Source of the DNA: Streptomyces cacaoi
GTDB taxonomy: Bacteria; Actinomycetota; Actinomycetes; Streptomycetales; Streptomycetaceae
Direction: 5' to 3'
Assembly (NCBI RefSeq): GCF_006539165.1
Contig: NZ_BJMM01000014.1
Span: forward strand, 1-64,000
DNA: 64,000 nt
Under the pieces are notes generated by a model, which searched no databases, was not told the DNA's origin, and was given only the letters and a program-made list of their open reading frames with translations. How positions within the stretch are numbered: position 1 is the first letter of the stretch; each line of letters opens with the position of its first letter. Made by a program: the position numbers and the translations under genes. Shown one piece after another: positions 33,593-42,679 of the stretch.

Positions 33593-35032
33593 GTGGCAGA
33601 CGCCGCCGAGGAACAGCCGATCAAGCAGCGGAAGAACGGCCTGTACGCGGGCGTCTCCGACGAGCTGGCCGCCAACATGCAGACCGGCTGGGCCGACACC
33701 GAGCTGCGGGACCTGGAGCCCATCGCCCAGGCCGCCCGTACGGCCGCCCGGCGTGCCGAGCTGTCCGCCCGCTTCCCCGGTGAGCGCCTGGTCGTCCCCG
33801 CCGGGAACCTCAAGACCCGCTCCAACGACACGGAGTACCCGTTCCGCTCGTCCGTCGAGTACGCGTACCTCACCGGCAACCAGACCGAGGACGGCGTGCT
33901 GGTCATGGAGCCGGACGGGGAGAGCGGGCACACGGCCACGCTGTACCTCCTGCCCCGTTCGAACCGCGAGAACGGCGAGTTCTGGCTGGACGGCCAGGGC
34001 GAGCTGTGGGTGGGCCGGCGGCACAGCCTCGCCGAGGGCGAGCAGCTCTACGGCCTGCCGTGCGCGGATGTGCGCACCGTCCTCGACGTGCTGAGCGCGG
34101 CCGACGGCCCGGTGCGGGTCGTCCGCGGCCACGACGCCGGGGTGGAGAAGGCCCTGCACTCCGCTGCCGACGCCGAGCGGGACGAGGAGCTGCGGACGTT
34201 CCTGTCCGAGCAGCGGCTGGTCAAGGACGAGTTCGAGATCGGCGAGCTCCAGAAGGCCGTCGACTCCACGGTGCGCGGCTTCGAGGACGTCGTCCGCGTG
34301 CTGGACAAGGCGGAGGCGACCTCCGAGCGGTACATCGAGGGCACGTTCTTCCTGCGCGCACGCGTGGAGGGCAACGACATCGGCTACGGCTCGATCTGCG
34401 CCGCGGGGCCGCACGCCACCACGCTGCACTGGCAGCGCAACGACGGCCCGGTGCGCTCGGGCGAGCTGCTCCTGCTGGACGCCGGTGTGGAGACGCACAC
34501 TCTCTACACCGCCGACGTCACGCGCACGCTGCCCGTCAACGGCCGGTTCACCGACTTCCAGCGCAAGATCTACGACGCCGTCTACGAGGCGCAGGAGGCG
34601 GGCATCGCCGCCGTCCGGCCCGGCGGCAAGTACCTGGACTTCCACCACGCCGCGCAGCGGGTGCTGGCCACCCACCTCGTGGAGTGGGGCCTGGTCGAGG
34701 GCCCGGTGGACCGGGTCCTGGAGCTGGGCTTGCAGCGGCGCTGGACGCTGCACGGCACCGGCCACATGCTCGGCATGGACGTGCACGACTGCGCCGTCGC
34801 CCGCCGCGAGACCTACGCGGAGGGCACGCTGGAGCCCGGTATGTGCCTGACCGTCGAGCCGGGGCTGTACTTCCAGGCCGACGATCTGACGGTGCCGGAG
34901 GAGTACCGGGGGATCGGCGTCCGTATCGAGGACGACATCCTCGTCACCGAGGACGGCAACCGGAATCTGTCGGCCGCGCTGCCGCGGGCGAGCGCCGACG
35001 TCGAGTCCTGGATGGCCCGGCTGAAGGGCTGA
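33593..35032 (+). CDS. pepP: Xaa-Pro aminopeptidase (PepP, M24B)
   Basis: Removes N-terminal residues preceding proline. GTG 33593 follows GAGGAGG at 6 nt, giving 479 residues, typical of Streptomyces aminopeptidase P. An AMP_N domain (TRSNDTEYPFRSSVEYAYLTGNQTEDGVLVM) precedes the pita-bread M24 domain. Dinuclear metal ligands are visible: Asp in LLLLDAGVET, Asp in TADVTRTLP, His in HGTGHMLGMDVHD, Glu in LTVEPGLYF and Glu in VRIEDDILVT. No signal peptide, so cytoplasmic. It is followed 205 nt later by a membrane SpoIIE-type phosphatase with a TTG start, possibly weakly coupled. Complete and presumably active. Confidence 0.95.
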   Translation: MADAAEEQPIKQRKNGLYAGVSDELAANMQTGWADTELRDLEPIAQAARTAARRAELSARFPGERLVVPAGNLKTRSNDTEYPFRSSVEYAYLTGNQTEDGVLVMEPDGESGHTATLYLLPRSNRENGEFWLDGQGELWVGRRHSLAEGEQLYGLPCADVRTVLDVLSAADGPVRVVRGHDAGVEKALHSAADAERDEELRTFLSEQRLVKDEFEIGELQKAVDSTVRGFEDVVRVLDKAEATSERYIEGTFFLRARVEGNDIGYGSICAAGPHATTLHWQRNDGPVRSGELLLLDAGVETHTLYTADVTRTLPVNGRFTDFQRKIYDAVYEAQEAGIAAVRPGGKYLDFHHAAQRVLATHLVEWGLVEGPVDRVLELGLQRRWTLHGTGHMLGMDVHDCAVARRETYAEGTLEPGMCLTVEPGLYFQADDLTVPEEYRGIGVRIEDDILVTEDGNRNLSAALPRASADVESWMARLKG

Positions 35033-35237
35033 CGGCGCCCCTCGGCACATCCGGCGCGTCCGGCACATCCGGCACCGCCGACCCCGCCGCGCCCCGGTCC
35101 GCCGGGGCGCGGCCGCACCCGCCCGCGCGCCCCGGACGGCGGCGGGACATCCGCCCGGCCACGAGGAGGGCCACGAGAGGTACCGCACGACGCGGCTTCA
35201 CCGAAGCCCCTGACACCGACGAGGAAGAGAGCACGCC

Positions 35238-36518
35238 TTGGTCTCCCGGTTCCGGACCGGACTGCTGTCCGCGTTCCCCTTCCTCGCCATGGGTGTCGTC
35301 GGTGCGGTCGACCTGACCGGCGGCCCCGGCATCGGGCTGCTGCCGATGATGGCGCTCGGGCCCGCGTTCGCCGGGCTGACGGGCGGCAAGCGGCGCACGG
35401 CGATGGTCGGTGTCGTGGCGCTCGCGCTGACCCTCGCGCTCAGCTTCTACAACGACCAGTTCGGCGAGCGGCGCGGCAACGCCACGATCCTGTCGGTCGC
35501 CGGGGTGTCCGTCGCCGCACTGCTGGCCACGGCCATCCGGCAGAAGCAGCAGACCGAACTGGCCAATGTGCGCTCCATCGCCGAGGCCGCGCAGCGGGTG
35601 CTGCTGCGGCCGGTTCCGCGGGGTGCGGGGCCGCTGCGGGTCGCCGTCTCCTACACCTCCGCCGTGGCCGAGGCGCGCATCGGCGGGGATCTGTACGAGG
35701 TCGTCACCTCGCCGCACGGGGTGCGGATCATCGTGGGTGACGTACAGGGCAAGGGACTTGAGGCCGTGGAGACGGCGGCCGTGGTGCTCGGCGCGTTCCG
35801 TGAGGCGGCCTACGACGAGCCCGGTCTGCTGTCGGTCGGCGAACGGCTGGAGCGCGCCCTCGACCGCCATCTGCTGGGCGAGAAGTTCGTGACGGCCGTG
35901 CTGGTGGAGGTGCCGCATCTGCGGGACGACCCCGGCGCGGACGAGGAGAGGACAGCCGACGGCGGCACGGTGAGCGGCGGGACGGCCGACGGCGAGAAGG
36001 CGGCCGGCGCGCGCAACGCCACACTGCTCAACTTCGGCCATCCGGCGCCGCTGGCGGTCCGGCACGACGGCACCGTCCACTTCGCGGAGCCCCCGCAGCG
36101 CTGTCTGCCGCTCGGCCTCGGACTGCACGGCCTCGCACCGCCCCGGCCGCACCAGGTGCCCTTCGCGCCCGGCGACCAACTCCTCTTCTACACCGACGGC
36201 GTCACCGAGGCCCGCGACGCCGACAACCACTTCTACCCGCTGGACCAGCGCGCCCATCTGCTGAAGGATCCCGACGCGGACGCGGCGCTGGAGGCCGTGC
36301 GGCAGGACATCGAGGAGCACGTGCGCGAACCGCTGCACGACGACGCCGCGATGCTGCTGCTGCGCTTCCGGGACTGCCCGGCGGCACAGCCGGCGGACGA
36401 GGCCGCGGCGGCCGGGACCGGTGACGGTGAAGGTGACGGTGGCGGGAGCGAGAACGGCCGGCAGGCACCGGCCGGGGCGACCGAGCACGGCGAAGCGGCG
36501 CGGGACGCCGCCGAGTAG
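35238..36518 (+). CDS. Membrane-anchored SpoIIE-type (PP2C) phosphatase
   Basis: A 426-residue phosphatase with N-terminal membrane segments and a cytoplasmic catalytic part. Start TTG 35238 preceded by GAGGAAGAG. About three TM helices occupy residues 5-100 (LLSAFPFLAMGVVGAV; IGLLPMMALGPAFAGL; TAMVGVVALALTLALSF; LSVAGVSVAALLATAI). The catalytic domain runs from about 120: GGDLYEVVTSPHGVRIIVGDVQGKGLEAVETAAVVLG holds the first two metal motifs, NFGHPAPL and LLFYTDGVTEARD the next, and HDDAAMLLLRF the last. All motifs look intact. It probably acts on an anti-anti-sigma factor. An RsbW-like ATPase gene faces it convergently 130 bp away, suggesting a signalling pair. The Gly/Glu-rich tail is short. 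Frame open upstream but unsupported. Confidence 0.9.
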   Translation: MVSRFRTGLLSAFPFLAMGVVGAVDLTGGPGIGLLPMMALGPAFAGLTGGKRRTAMVGVVALALTLALSFYNDQFGERRGNATILSVAGVSVAALLATAIRQKQQTELANVRSIAEAAQRVLLRPVPRGAGPLRVAVSYTSAVAEARIGGDLYEVVTSPHGVRIIVGDVQGKGLEAVETAAVVLGAFREAAYDEPGLLSVGERLERALDRHLLGEKFVTAVLVEVPHLRDDPGADEERTADGGTVSGGTADGEKAAGARNATLLNFGHPAPLAVRHDGTVHFAEPPQRCLPLGLGLHGLAPPRPHQVPFAPGDQLLFYTDGVTEARDADNHFYPLDQRAHLLKDPDADAALEAVRQDIEEHVREPLHDDAAMLLLRFRDCPAAQPADEAAAAGTGDGEGDGGGSENGRQAPAGATEHGEAARDAAE

Positions 36519-36610
36519 GGCCGCCGACCGAGCAGGGGCGCCACCGAGCAGGGCCGCCGACCGAGCAGCGGTCACCGCCGCACAAGGGCGCCGACCGAGC
36601 AGCGGTCACC
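36513..36610. repeat. Direct repeats of a ~17-bp unit across and after the phosphatase stop
   Basis: Five GAGCAGGGCCGCCGACC-like units start at 36513, 36530, 36546, 36563 (extended) and 36597. The first unit overlaps the stop codon. Unit lengths of 16-17 bp show this is not a coding repeat. It lies between convergent genes. Confidence 0.7.
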
Positions 36611-36648
36611 CCTCCCCGGAGGCCATCGGCCCGGCGGGGCGCGCCGGT

Positions 36649-37092
36649 TCAGGAAGCGGTCAGCAGCGGGTCCGGACCGCGGTCGAGCACCTTGTCGAAG
36701 CTGACGACGGCGCCGCCGCGGCCCGGTCTGTTGCGGAACCGCACATGGTCCGCGAGGGATTCGATCAGGAAGAGACCCCGGCCGCTCTCCGCCTCGTGCG
36801 GGGCGTGGCCGGGGTCGGACGGCGCGGGGAAGCCGGGTCCTGTGTCGGCGACCTCGATCCGGCAGCGGTTGCCCTCCAGATAGGCGCTCACCCGGAACGC
36901 GCCTGCCCGGGCGTCGGTATCGCTGCCGTGCTCGACGGCGTTGGCGCAGGCTTCGGAGAGGGCGACGGACAGTTCGAAGGCGGTGTCCCCGTCCACACCC
37001 GCCGCCTCCATCGAGCTCAGCAGCAGATGCCGCGCGAGCGGCACGCTGGCGGCTTCGCGCCGTAGCCGGAGAGACCACCACAGGCTGCTCAT
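36649..37092 (-). CDS. RsbW-like ATP-binding protein (HATPase_c_2)
   Basis: A 147-residue anti-sigma-type serine kinase. ATG 37092 is preceded by GAGGAGGGTGAC. The fold is compact: LRREAASVPLARHLLLSSMEAAGV, then the N-box FELSVALSEACANAVEHG (Asn and Glu present), G1 box RIEVADTGPGFP, G2 box SGRGLFLIESLADHVRF. All nucleotide-binding motifs are intact, unlike the insert-split relative at 26942-27781. It likely binds a sigma factor or phosphorylates an antagonist; no anti-sigma antagonist gene lies next to it. It is convergent with a membrane SpoIIE phosphatase, the natural opposing activity. Cytoplasmic, single gene. Confidence 0.9.
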   Translation of the reverse strand: MSSLWWSLRLRREAASVPLARHLLLSSMEAAGVDGDTAFELSVALSEACANAVEHGSDTDARAGAFRVSAYLEGNRCRIEVADTGPGFPAPSDPGHAPHEAESGRGLFLIESLADHVRFRNRPGRGGAVVSFDKVLDRGPDPLLTAS

Positions 37093-37387
37093 GTCACCCT
37101 CCTCACGGCTCGACACACGGGTTACGTATAGCCGACGCGCGAGAGCACTACGCGGTGCGGTCCCGATGCCCCTCGTACGGCGGAAAAGTGCGGCATCCGG
37201 TGCCCTGCCGACGGGGATTGCCGCGTTTTCGCGGGCTGATTGCCGGGGCTTCGCGGGCTGCGTGCCGGGGGTGAACAGGACGGTCCCTCACCGTGGGTAC
37301 CGGTCGCGGCACCGCGTGCCGTGCTCGGAGGCGGGGCTTGTACCTGGTGTATCCCGATCAGTCCGCCGGTGAGATGATGGCGCGGCC

Positions 37388-38197
37388 ATGACTGCCGGTG
37401 TGGACCTGAGACTGTTGCGGGCCGCGGTGTTCGCCGCGGTCTGCGTCACGTTGTCCGCCGCCGGTCACCTGCTCGCGGCCGGCGGCGGGCTGCCGTTCGT
37501 GACGCTGCTCGCGGGCTTCGCCGCCGTCCTCGTGGTCGCGCTTCCCCTGGCGGGCCGGGAGTGTTCGCTGCGCGGCATCACCGCGCTGCTGGCGCTCGGC
37601 CAGTCCGGGCTGCACCTGCTCTTCTCCTGCGGGAGCCATCCGGCCCCCGCCTCCGGCGCGTCCGCCGACCCGGGCGGTACGGCGACGCTCGCGCAGCGGC
37701 TGCTGTGCCACACCGGATCCGGACAGCTCTCGCCCGCCGAGGCCCACCGGATCGTCGCCGACGCGGGGCTCTCGCCCGCGCACACCACGGCGCACGCCGC
37801 CGGGCCGGCCGCCGGCACTCCGCTCGACTGTCTGCGCAGCGCCGCCCACACCGCCGTACAGCTGCTGGACGGGCCGATGCTGCTCGGGCATCTGCTGGCC
37901 GCGCTCGTGCTGGGCTGGCTGCTGCGCCGCGGCGAGGCCGCGCTGTGGCGGCTGGTGCGGCTGTCCGCACAGGCGGCCGCCGTGGCCGACGAGGTGCTCG
38001 CGGCCCGCGCCCTGCGTGCCGCGCTCGCCTACGTCCGGGCCCTGCACGCCGGGCTGCTGCCCCGGGTTCCCGCGCGTGCCGTTGCACGCCGCGACCGGGG
38101 CGACGTACCCGAGCCGCGCTCCGCGCTCCTTCAGCACTCCGTGCACCGGCGCGGCCCGCCAGCGCCCGCCCGGGACGCGTTGACGCTCGCCGCCTGA
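37388..38197 (+). CDS. Integral membrane protein at the head of the copper operon
   Basis: A 269-residue membrane protein with about four to five hydrophobic segments: LRAAVFAAVCVTLSAAGHLLAAGG, LPFVTLLAGFAAVLVVALPL, GITALLALGQSGLHLLFS and LLGHLLAALVLGWLLRRGE. Histidines and cysteines cluster in the loop regions (HLLFSCGSHPAP; LLCHTGSG; DCLRSAAHTA), which could contact copper. It is the first of a rightward run with the copper genes YcnI-like, sco, ecuC, copCD and dtpA; the gap to the next gene is 254 nt. The same gene type sits in this position in other Streptomyces (my recollection). It may assist copper uptake or insertion. Function not established. Confidence 0.8.
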   Translation: MTAGVDLRLLRAAVFAAVCVTLSAAGHLLAAGGGLPFVTLLAGFAAVLVVALPLAGRECSLRGITALLALGQSGLHLLFSCGSHPAPASGASADPGGTATLAQRLLCHTGSGQLSPAEAHRIVADAGLSPAHTTAHAAGPAAGTPLDCLRSAAHTAVQLLDGPMLLGHLLAALVLGWLLRRGEAALWRLVRLSAQAAAVADEVLAARALRAALAYVRALHAGLLPRVPARAVARRDRGDVPEPRSALLQHSVHRRGPPAPARDALTLAA

Positions 38198-38451
38198 GAC
38201 ACACACCACCGAGCACAGCTCCTGTGCCGTCCGGATCCCGTCCTGGACGGGACGCGGTGGTGCGCGCGCGGCCGAGCGCGCCCGAACGCGCCCCGCACGC
38301 CGGGCCACAGCACGCCGGGCGACGGCAGCACAGCTGCACACGGAGACCGGCACACCGGCAGCGCCCCGCTGCCGCGCCGCTCCGTGCCCCGGCACGGCCC
38401 GCGCAGCACGCCCCGTCCCTGTCACTCCGTGCACTCAGGAGCGCACACCAC

Positions 38452-39174
38452 ATGAAGACCTCGCACCGTCGCGTCGCGACCGTCGGCGCCCTCGCCGCCG
38501 CCACCGTCCTGCTCGTCGCCGGGCCGGCCTCGGCGCACGTCTCCGTCGACCCCGAGCAGGCGCCCAAGGGGGGTTACGCCACCGTCGACTTCAAGGTGCC
38601 CAACGAGCAGGACGACGCCTCCACCGTGAAGCTGGAGGTCGTCTTCCCCGACGACCATCCGCTGGTCTCCGTGATGCCGCAGCCGGTGCCCGGCTGGGAC
38701 ATCAAGGTCGACAAGAAGAAGCTGGACAAGCCCGTCGAGATGCACGGCGAGAAGGTGACCGAGGCCGTGTCCAAGGTCACCTGGAGCGGTGGGAAGGTCG
38801 AGCCGGGCCAGTTCCAGCAGTTCCCGGTCTCCATGGGCCAAATGCCCAAGAACGCCGACAAGCTGGTGTTCAAGGCCCTCCAGACGTACGACAACAAGGA
38901 CGTCGTACGGTGGATCGAGGAACCGCAGGAGGGCGCGGCCGAGCCCGAACACCCCGCTCCCGTCCTCCAGCTGACCGCCGCCGACGAGGGCTCCTCCGGC
39001 GGCTCCTCGTCCGACGACGGCAAGGCGGCGGAGCAGGCCGGGAAGAAGACCGCCGCGGCGGACTCCCCTTCCGGCTCCGACACCACCGCGCGGGTGCTCG
39101 GCGGCATCGGGATCGTCGTGGGCCTCGCGGGTGTCGCCTTCGGTGTGCTCGCCGGACGTCGCCGTTCCGCCTGA
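38452..39174 (+). CDS. YcnI family (DUF1775) copper-binding membrane protein
   Basis: A 240-residue exported copper protein. The signal peptide (RVATVGALAAATVLLVAGPASA) is followed directly by HVSV, so the mature N-terminus is histidine, the known Cu(II) brace ligand of YcnI. The DUF1775 domain shows EQAPKGGYATVDFKVPNE, VFPDDHPLVSVMPQPVPGW, VTWSGGKVEPGQFQQFPVS and VRWIEEPQEGA. A Ser/Lys linker precedes a C-terminal TM helix (VLGGIGIVVGLAGVAFGVL) and GRRRSA. ATG 38452 has AGGAG 11 nt upstream; the frame is open for 890 nt before but shows nothing coding. It presumably delivers copper within the cell envelope together with the next genes. Confidence 0.93.
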   Translation: MKTSHRRVATVGALAAATVLLVAGPASAHVSVDPEQAPKGGYATVDFKVPNEQDDASTVKLEVVFPDDHPLVSVMPQPVPGWDIKVDKKKLDKPVEMHGEKVTEAVSKVTWSGGKVEPGQFQQFPVSMGQMPKNADKLVFKALQTYDNKDVVRWIEEPQEGAAEPEHPAPVLQLTAADEGSSGGSSSDDGKAAEQAGKKTAAADSPSGSDTTARVLGGIGIVVGLAGVAFGVLAGRRRSA

Positions 39175-39283
39175 CCCGACCGCCCGGTGACGGCGCGGCC
39201 CGGCAGGTTCCGGGCGTGCGGCGGCTCTCCGCCGCACGCCCGTGCCCCGGGCCGTGCCGCCCCAGCACACTTGGATGCACGCA

Positions 39284-39964
39284 ATGCGCACTCGCAAAAC
39301 CGTCACAGCTGCCGTCGCTTTCGCCGCCGCCACCTCCCTCGCGCTCACCGCGTGCCAGGGCTCCGACGGCGGGGACGACGCGGGCGCCACCAAGCCCGCG
39401 ACGGTGGAGAAGCAGGAGAAGAAGGGCGGTGCCGTCCTCGACCAGCCCTTCGAGAAGCCCGATTTGACGCTCACCGACACGCACGGCAAGAGCTACGACA
39501 TGATCGAGGAGACCAAGGGCCACCCCACGCTCCTCTACTTCGGCTACACGCACTGCCCGGACGTGTGCCCGCTGACGATGAGCAACATCGCGTCGGCAAA
39601 GGTGAGCCTCAAGAAGAAGCTCGGCAAGAAGGCGCTCGACGATCTGCGGGTCGTCTTCGTCACGACCGACCCGAAGCGGGACACCCCGGAGGAGCTGGGG
39701 AAGTGGCTGCGCGGCCAGGACCCCTCCTTCATCGGGCTGACCGGTGACTTCGACACCATCCAGGCCGGCGCGCGCAGCGTCGGCGTGCACGTCGAGCCCT
39801 CGTACAAGAAGAAGAACGGCGACATCGTCTCCACGCACGGGGCACAGCTGCTGGCCTTCTCGCCGAAGGACGACAAGGCCCACGTCCTCTACACCGAGGG
39901 CAACACCGCGCCGGAGATCCTGGAGAAGGACCTCCCCAAGATCCTCAAGGGAGAGACCCCGTGA
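39284..39964 (+). CDS. sco: SCO1/SenC family copper chaperone lipoprotein
   Basis: A 226-residue lipoprotein: signal with lipobox LTAC, then a Gly/Asp/Lys spacer and a thioredoxin-fold SCO domain. The copper ligands are the cysteines of GYTHCPDVCPLTMSN and the distal His of VSTHGAQLLAFS. FEKPDLTLTDTHGKSYDM starts the domain. In Streptomyces lividans the Sco protein of the equivalent cluster passes copper to the CuA site and to the copper radical oxidase GlxA. The start is taken as ATG 39284; ATG 39275 is possible and ribosome sites are weak. The stop overlaps the next start (GTGA). Confidence 0.93.
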   Translation: MRTRKTVTAAVAFAAATSLALTACQGSDGGDDAGATKPATVEKQEKKGGAVLDQPFEKPDLTLTDTHGKSYDMIEETKGHPTLLYFGYTHCPDVCPLTMSNIASAKVSLKKKLGKKALDDLRVVFVTTDPKRDTPEELGKWLRGQDPSFIGLTGDFDTIQAGARSVGVHVEPSYKKKNGDIVSTHGAQLLAFSPKDDKAHVLYTEGNTAPEILEKDLPKILKGETP

Positions 39965-40524
39965 AGCACGACCAGGACCCCGGCCGTCAGCAGAGCCCGC
40001 GCCGCACCGGCCCGCTGCGCGCCGGCGCCGGACGGCCGCTCGCCGCCGTCGCACTGGGGGCCGCGCTGACCCTCGCGCTCGGCGCCTGCTCGTCGTCCGA
40101 CGGCGACTCCGGTGGCGGCTCCGGTACCGAGTCCGGTTCCGCGGGGGCGCAGAAACTTCCGCAGCTGAAGGTCAGCGGCGCCTATGTGCCGCAGCCGCCC
40201 ACCGACGAGATGGCCGGCGGCTTCCTGACCGTGCGCAACAGCGGCGGGGCCGACGACAAGCTCACCTCCGTCACCAGCGACGTCGCCGGCACGGTGCAGA
40301 TGCACGAGACGGTGAAACAGCAGATGAAGCAGGTGAAGTCGCTGCCCGTACCGGCCGGCGGCACGCTCCGGCTCTCCCGCGGGGGCAACCACCTGATGCT
40401 GATGGACCTCGAACACAAGCCGAAGAAGGGCGAGACGGTCACGTTCACGCTGCACTTCGCCAAGTCCGGCCCCGTGACCGTCAAGGCCCCCGTCGAAGCG
40501 ACCAACTACACACCCGACAAGTGA
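39961..40524 (+). CDS. ecuC: PCu(A)C copper chaperone lipoprotein (ECuC)
   Basis: A 187-residue extracytoplasmic Cu(I) chaperone. GTG 39961 overlaps the sco stop by 4 nt. The lipobox is LGAC, after which a Ser/Gly spacer leads to the PCu(A)C domain: LKVSGAYVPQPPTDEMAGGFLTVRNSG, the ligand motif VQMHETVKQQMKQV, then GGNHLMLMDLEHKPKKGETV. The His and Met residues (MHE, and the downstream HLMLM pair) form the H-M-x-n-H-x-M Cu(I) site. In S. lividans ECuC takes copper and hands it to Sco (published work on the equivalent genes). Translation is coupled to sco by the overlap, which fits this hand-over. Confidence 0.93.
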   Translation: MKHDQDPGRQQSPRRTGPLRAGAGRPLAAVALGAALTLALGACSSSDGDSGGGSGTESGSAGAQKLPQLKVSGAYVPQPPTDEMAGGFLTVRNSGGADDKLTSVTSDVAGTVQMHETVKQQMKQVKSLPVPAGGTLRLSRGGNHLMLMDLEHKPKKGETVTFTLHFAKSGPVTVKAPVEATNYTPDK

Positions 40525-40534
40525 GGTTGCAGGC

Positions 40535-42661
40535 GTGTTGTCGTTCCCGACCGTACGACGTCGTCGCGCCACCCCGGCCACGCTCCCGGCCCGCCGGCTC
40601 CGGCGGGCCGGGGCGCTGCTGACCGCGGTACAGGCCGTGGTCGTCGGCGCGCTGGCCCTGTTCGCCGTGGTGGGCGTCGCGTCCCCCGCCTCCGCACACG
40701 CCGCGCTCACCGCCAGCGACCCGGCGGAGGGCTCCGTGGTGCGGGGCGCGCCGCCCCGGCAGGTCACGCTCACCTTCTCCGAGGGCGTGGCCATGTCCGA
40801 CGGTTCCGTCCGGGTCCTCGACCCGCAGGGCAAGCGTGTCGACGAGGGCAAGGTGCGCACCCCGGGCACGTCCGAGGGCGTCCAGCGCGCCGTCGGGCTC
40901 AAGTCCGGCCTGGCGCAGGGCACCTACACCGTGGCGTGGCAGGCCGTCTCCGCCGACAGCCACCCCGTCTCCGGTGCTTTCACCTTCTCCGTCGGCAAGA
41001 AGTCGAGCACGACGGCGAAGGTGCCGGAACAGAACGACCACGGCGGCCCCGGCGCCGTCGACTCGCTCTACGGCATCGCGCGCTACGCCGCCTACGCGGG
41101 CTTCGTCCTGCTCGTCGGCGGCGGCGCGTTCGTGCTGCTGTGCGCGCCGCGTGCCGCCTCGGCCCGCAGTGTGCAGCGGGTCACCGTCACCGGGTGGATC
41201 ACGCTGACGGCGTCGACCCTTCTCCTGCTGTTGCTGCGCAATCCGTACACCACGACGGGCAAGCTCGCCGACGTGTTCGACCTGGGCGGGCTGCGGGACG
41301 TCGTCGCCACCAAACCCGGCGCCGCGCTCGTCTCCCGGCTGCTGCTCCTCGGCGCCGCTGCGCTGTTCGTCGCCGTGCTGTTCGGCAGCTACGCCCGGCG
41401 GACGGCGGCGGAGGACGGCCCCGGCAAGGAACCGGAATCCGGCCCGGCGGACCGGCGGGACCTCTCCTTCGGGCTGGCCGTCGGCGGCACGGTCGTCGCC
41501 GCGGGGCTCGCCGCGACCTGGGCCATGGCCGAGCACGCCTCCACCGGCATCCAGACCGGGCTGGCGATGCCGCTGGACGTGCTGCATCTGCTGGCGATGG
41601 CGCTGTGGCTCGGCGGGCTCGTCGCGCTGGGCGCCCTGCTGCTGCGGGGCCCGGCCCCCAGCCGGGCGGCCGCGCAGCGGTTCTCCCGGGTGGCGTTCAC
41701 CAGCGTGACGGTGCTGGCGGCGACGGGGCTCTACCAGTCGTGGCGCCAGGTCGGCTCGTTCGACGCGCTGACCGGCACGGCGTACGGGCAGTTGCTCATC
41801 GCCAAGGTGTGCCTGGTGGCGGTGCTGGTCGGCCTCGGCTGGTTCTCGCGCCGCTGGACGGCCCGGCTGACGGACACCCCGGCCCCCGTGCCGGCCGGAC
41901 GCCGCCCCGCCCACGACACCGCGACGGCGACCCGCCGCACACCGGCGGCCGACCGGCGCGGGGCGGACGGCGGTTCGGGGCCGGGTTCGGATGCCGCTTC
42001 CGCTTCCGGATCCGGTTCGGGTTCCGGTTCGGGTTCCGGTTCCGCGCCGGAGGCGGACTCCGACGCCGACACCGCGTCCGGGGACCCGGTGCGCGCGGCG
42101 CAGCTGGCCCGGCAGCGCGCCGTCCTCAACGCGGCCCGGCGGCGCCAGGAACGGGACTCCGACGCCGAACGCTCCGGGCTGCGCCGCTCGGTGCTGATCG
42201 AGACGGGCGTGGCCGTCGTCCTGCTGGTCGTCACCACGGTGCTGACCACGACGGAGCCGGCCCGGACCGAGGAGGCGGTGCGGGCGAAGGGCGGCGCGGC
42301 ACAGCAGCGCAGCGGCCCCCTGGAGCTGAAGGTGCCGTACGACACCGGCGGGGACGGCGGCAAGGGCACCGCCCGGCTGCGCTTCTCCCCCGGGAACGCC
42401 GGGGACAACACGCTGGACCTGCGGACGACGGACCCCTCGGGCGAGCCGGTGCCCGCGCCCGAGGTGAAGGTGTCCCTCACCCTGCCGGCGAAGGACATCG
42501 GGCCGCTGCCCGTGACACCGAAGCCGGTGCCGGGCGAGAAGGGCCACTGGAAGGCGAAGGGGGTGCAGCTGCCGATGGCCGGAAAATGGCGGATCGCGGT
42601 CACGGTACGCACCTCGGACATCGACATGGTCACCGAGACCAGGACAGCGACCATCGGCTAG
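40535..42661 (+). CDS. Fused CopC-CopD copper protein with C-terminal YtkA-like domain
   Basis: A 708-residue membrane copper transporter fusion. A signal peptide ends at ASA, exposing HAALTASDPAEGS, the CopC N-terminal His ligand; VSADSHPVSGAF carries the second Asp/His pair. The CopD part has about eight TM helices (for example YAAYAGFVLLVGGGAFVLL and LDVLHLLAMALWLGGLVALGALLL with conserved His). A Ser/Gly repeat (about 480-500) and an Ala/Arg region form a cytoplasmic loop. A last TM helix (LIETGVAVVLLVVTTVLTTTE) leads to an extracytoplasmic YtkA/FixH-like beta domain (LRFSPGNAGDNTLDLRTTDPSGEPV, GHWKAKGVQLPMAGKWRIAV). GTG start 40535, 11 nt after the ecuC stop. Likely copper import for the extracytoplasmic chaperones. 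Confidence 0.9.
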   Translation: MLSFPTVRRRRATPATLPARRLRRAGALLTAVQAVVVGALALFAVVGVASPASAHAALTASDPAEGSVVRGAPPRQVTLTFSEGVAMSDGSVRVLDPQGKRVDEGKVRTPGTSEGVQRAVGLKSGLAQGTYTVAWQAVSADSHPVSGAFTFSVGKKSSTTAKVPEQNDHGGPGAVDSLYGIARYAAYAGFVLLVGGGAFVLLCAPRAASARSVQRVTVTGWITLTASTLLLLLLRNPYTTTGKLADVFDLGGLRDVVATKPGAALVSRLLLLGAAALFVAVLFGSYARRTAAEDGPGKEPESGPADRRDLSFGLAVGGTVVAAGLAATWAMAEHASTGIQTGLAMPLDVLHLLAMALWLGGLVALGALLLRGPAPSRAAAQRFSRVAFTSVTVLAATGLYQSWRQVGSFDALTGTAYGQLLIAKVCLVAVLVGLGWFSRRWTARLTDTPAPVPAGRRPAHDTATATRRTPAADRRGADGGSGPGSDAASASGSGSGSGSGSGSAPEADSDADTASGDPVRAAQLARQRAVLNAARRRQERDSDAERSGLRRSVLIETGVAVVLLVVTTVLTTTEPARTEEAVRAKGGAAQQRSGPLELKVPYDTGGDGGKGTARLRFSPGNAGDNTLDLRTTDPSGEPVPAPEVKVSLTLPAKDIGPLPVTPKPVPGEKGHWKAKGVQLPMAGKWRIAVTVRTSDIDMVTETRTATIG

Positions 42662-42679
42662 AGCCGGACCGGACAGGAC

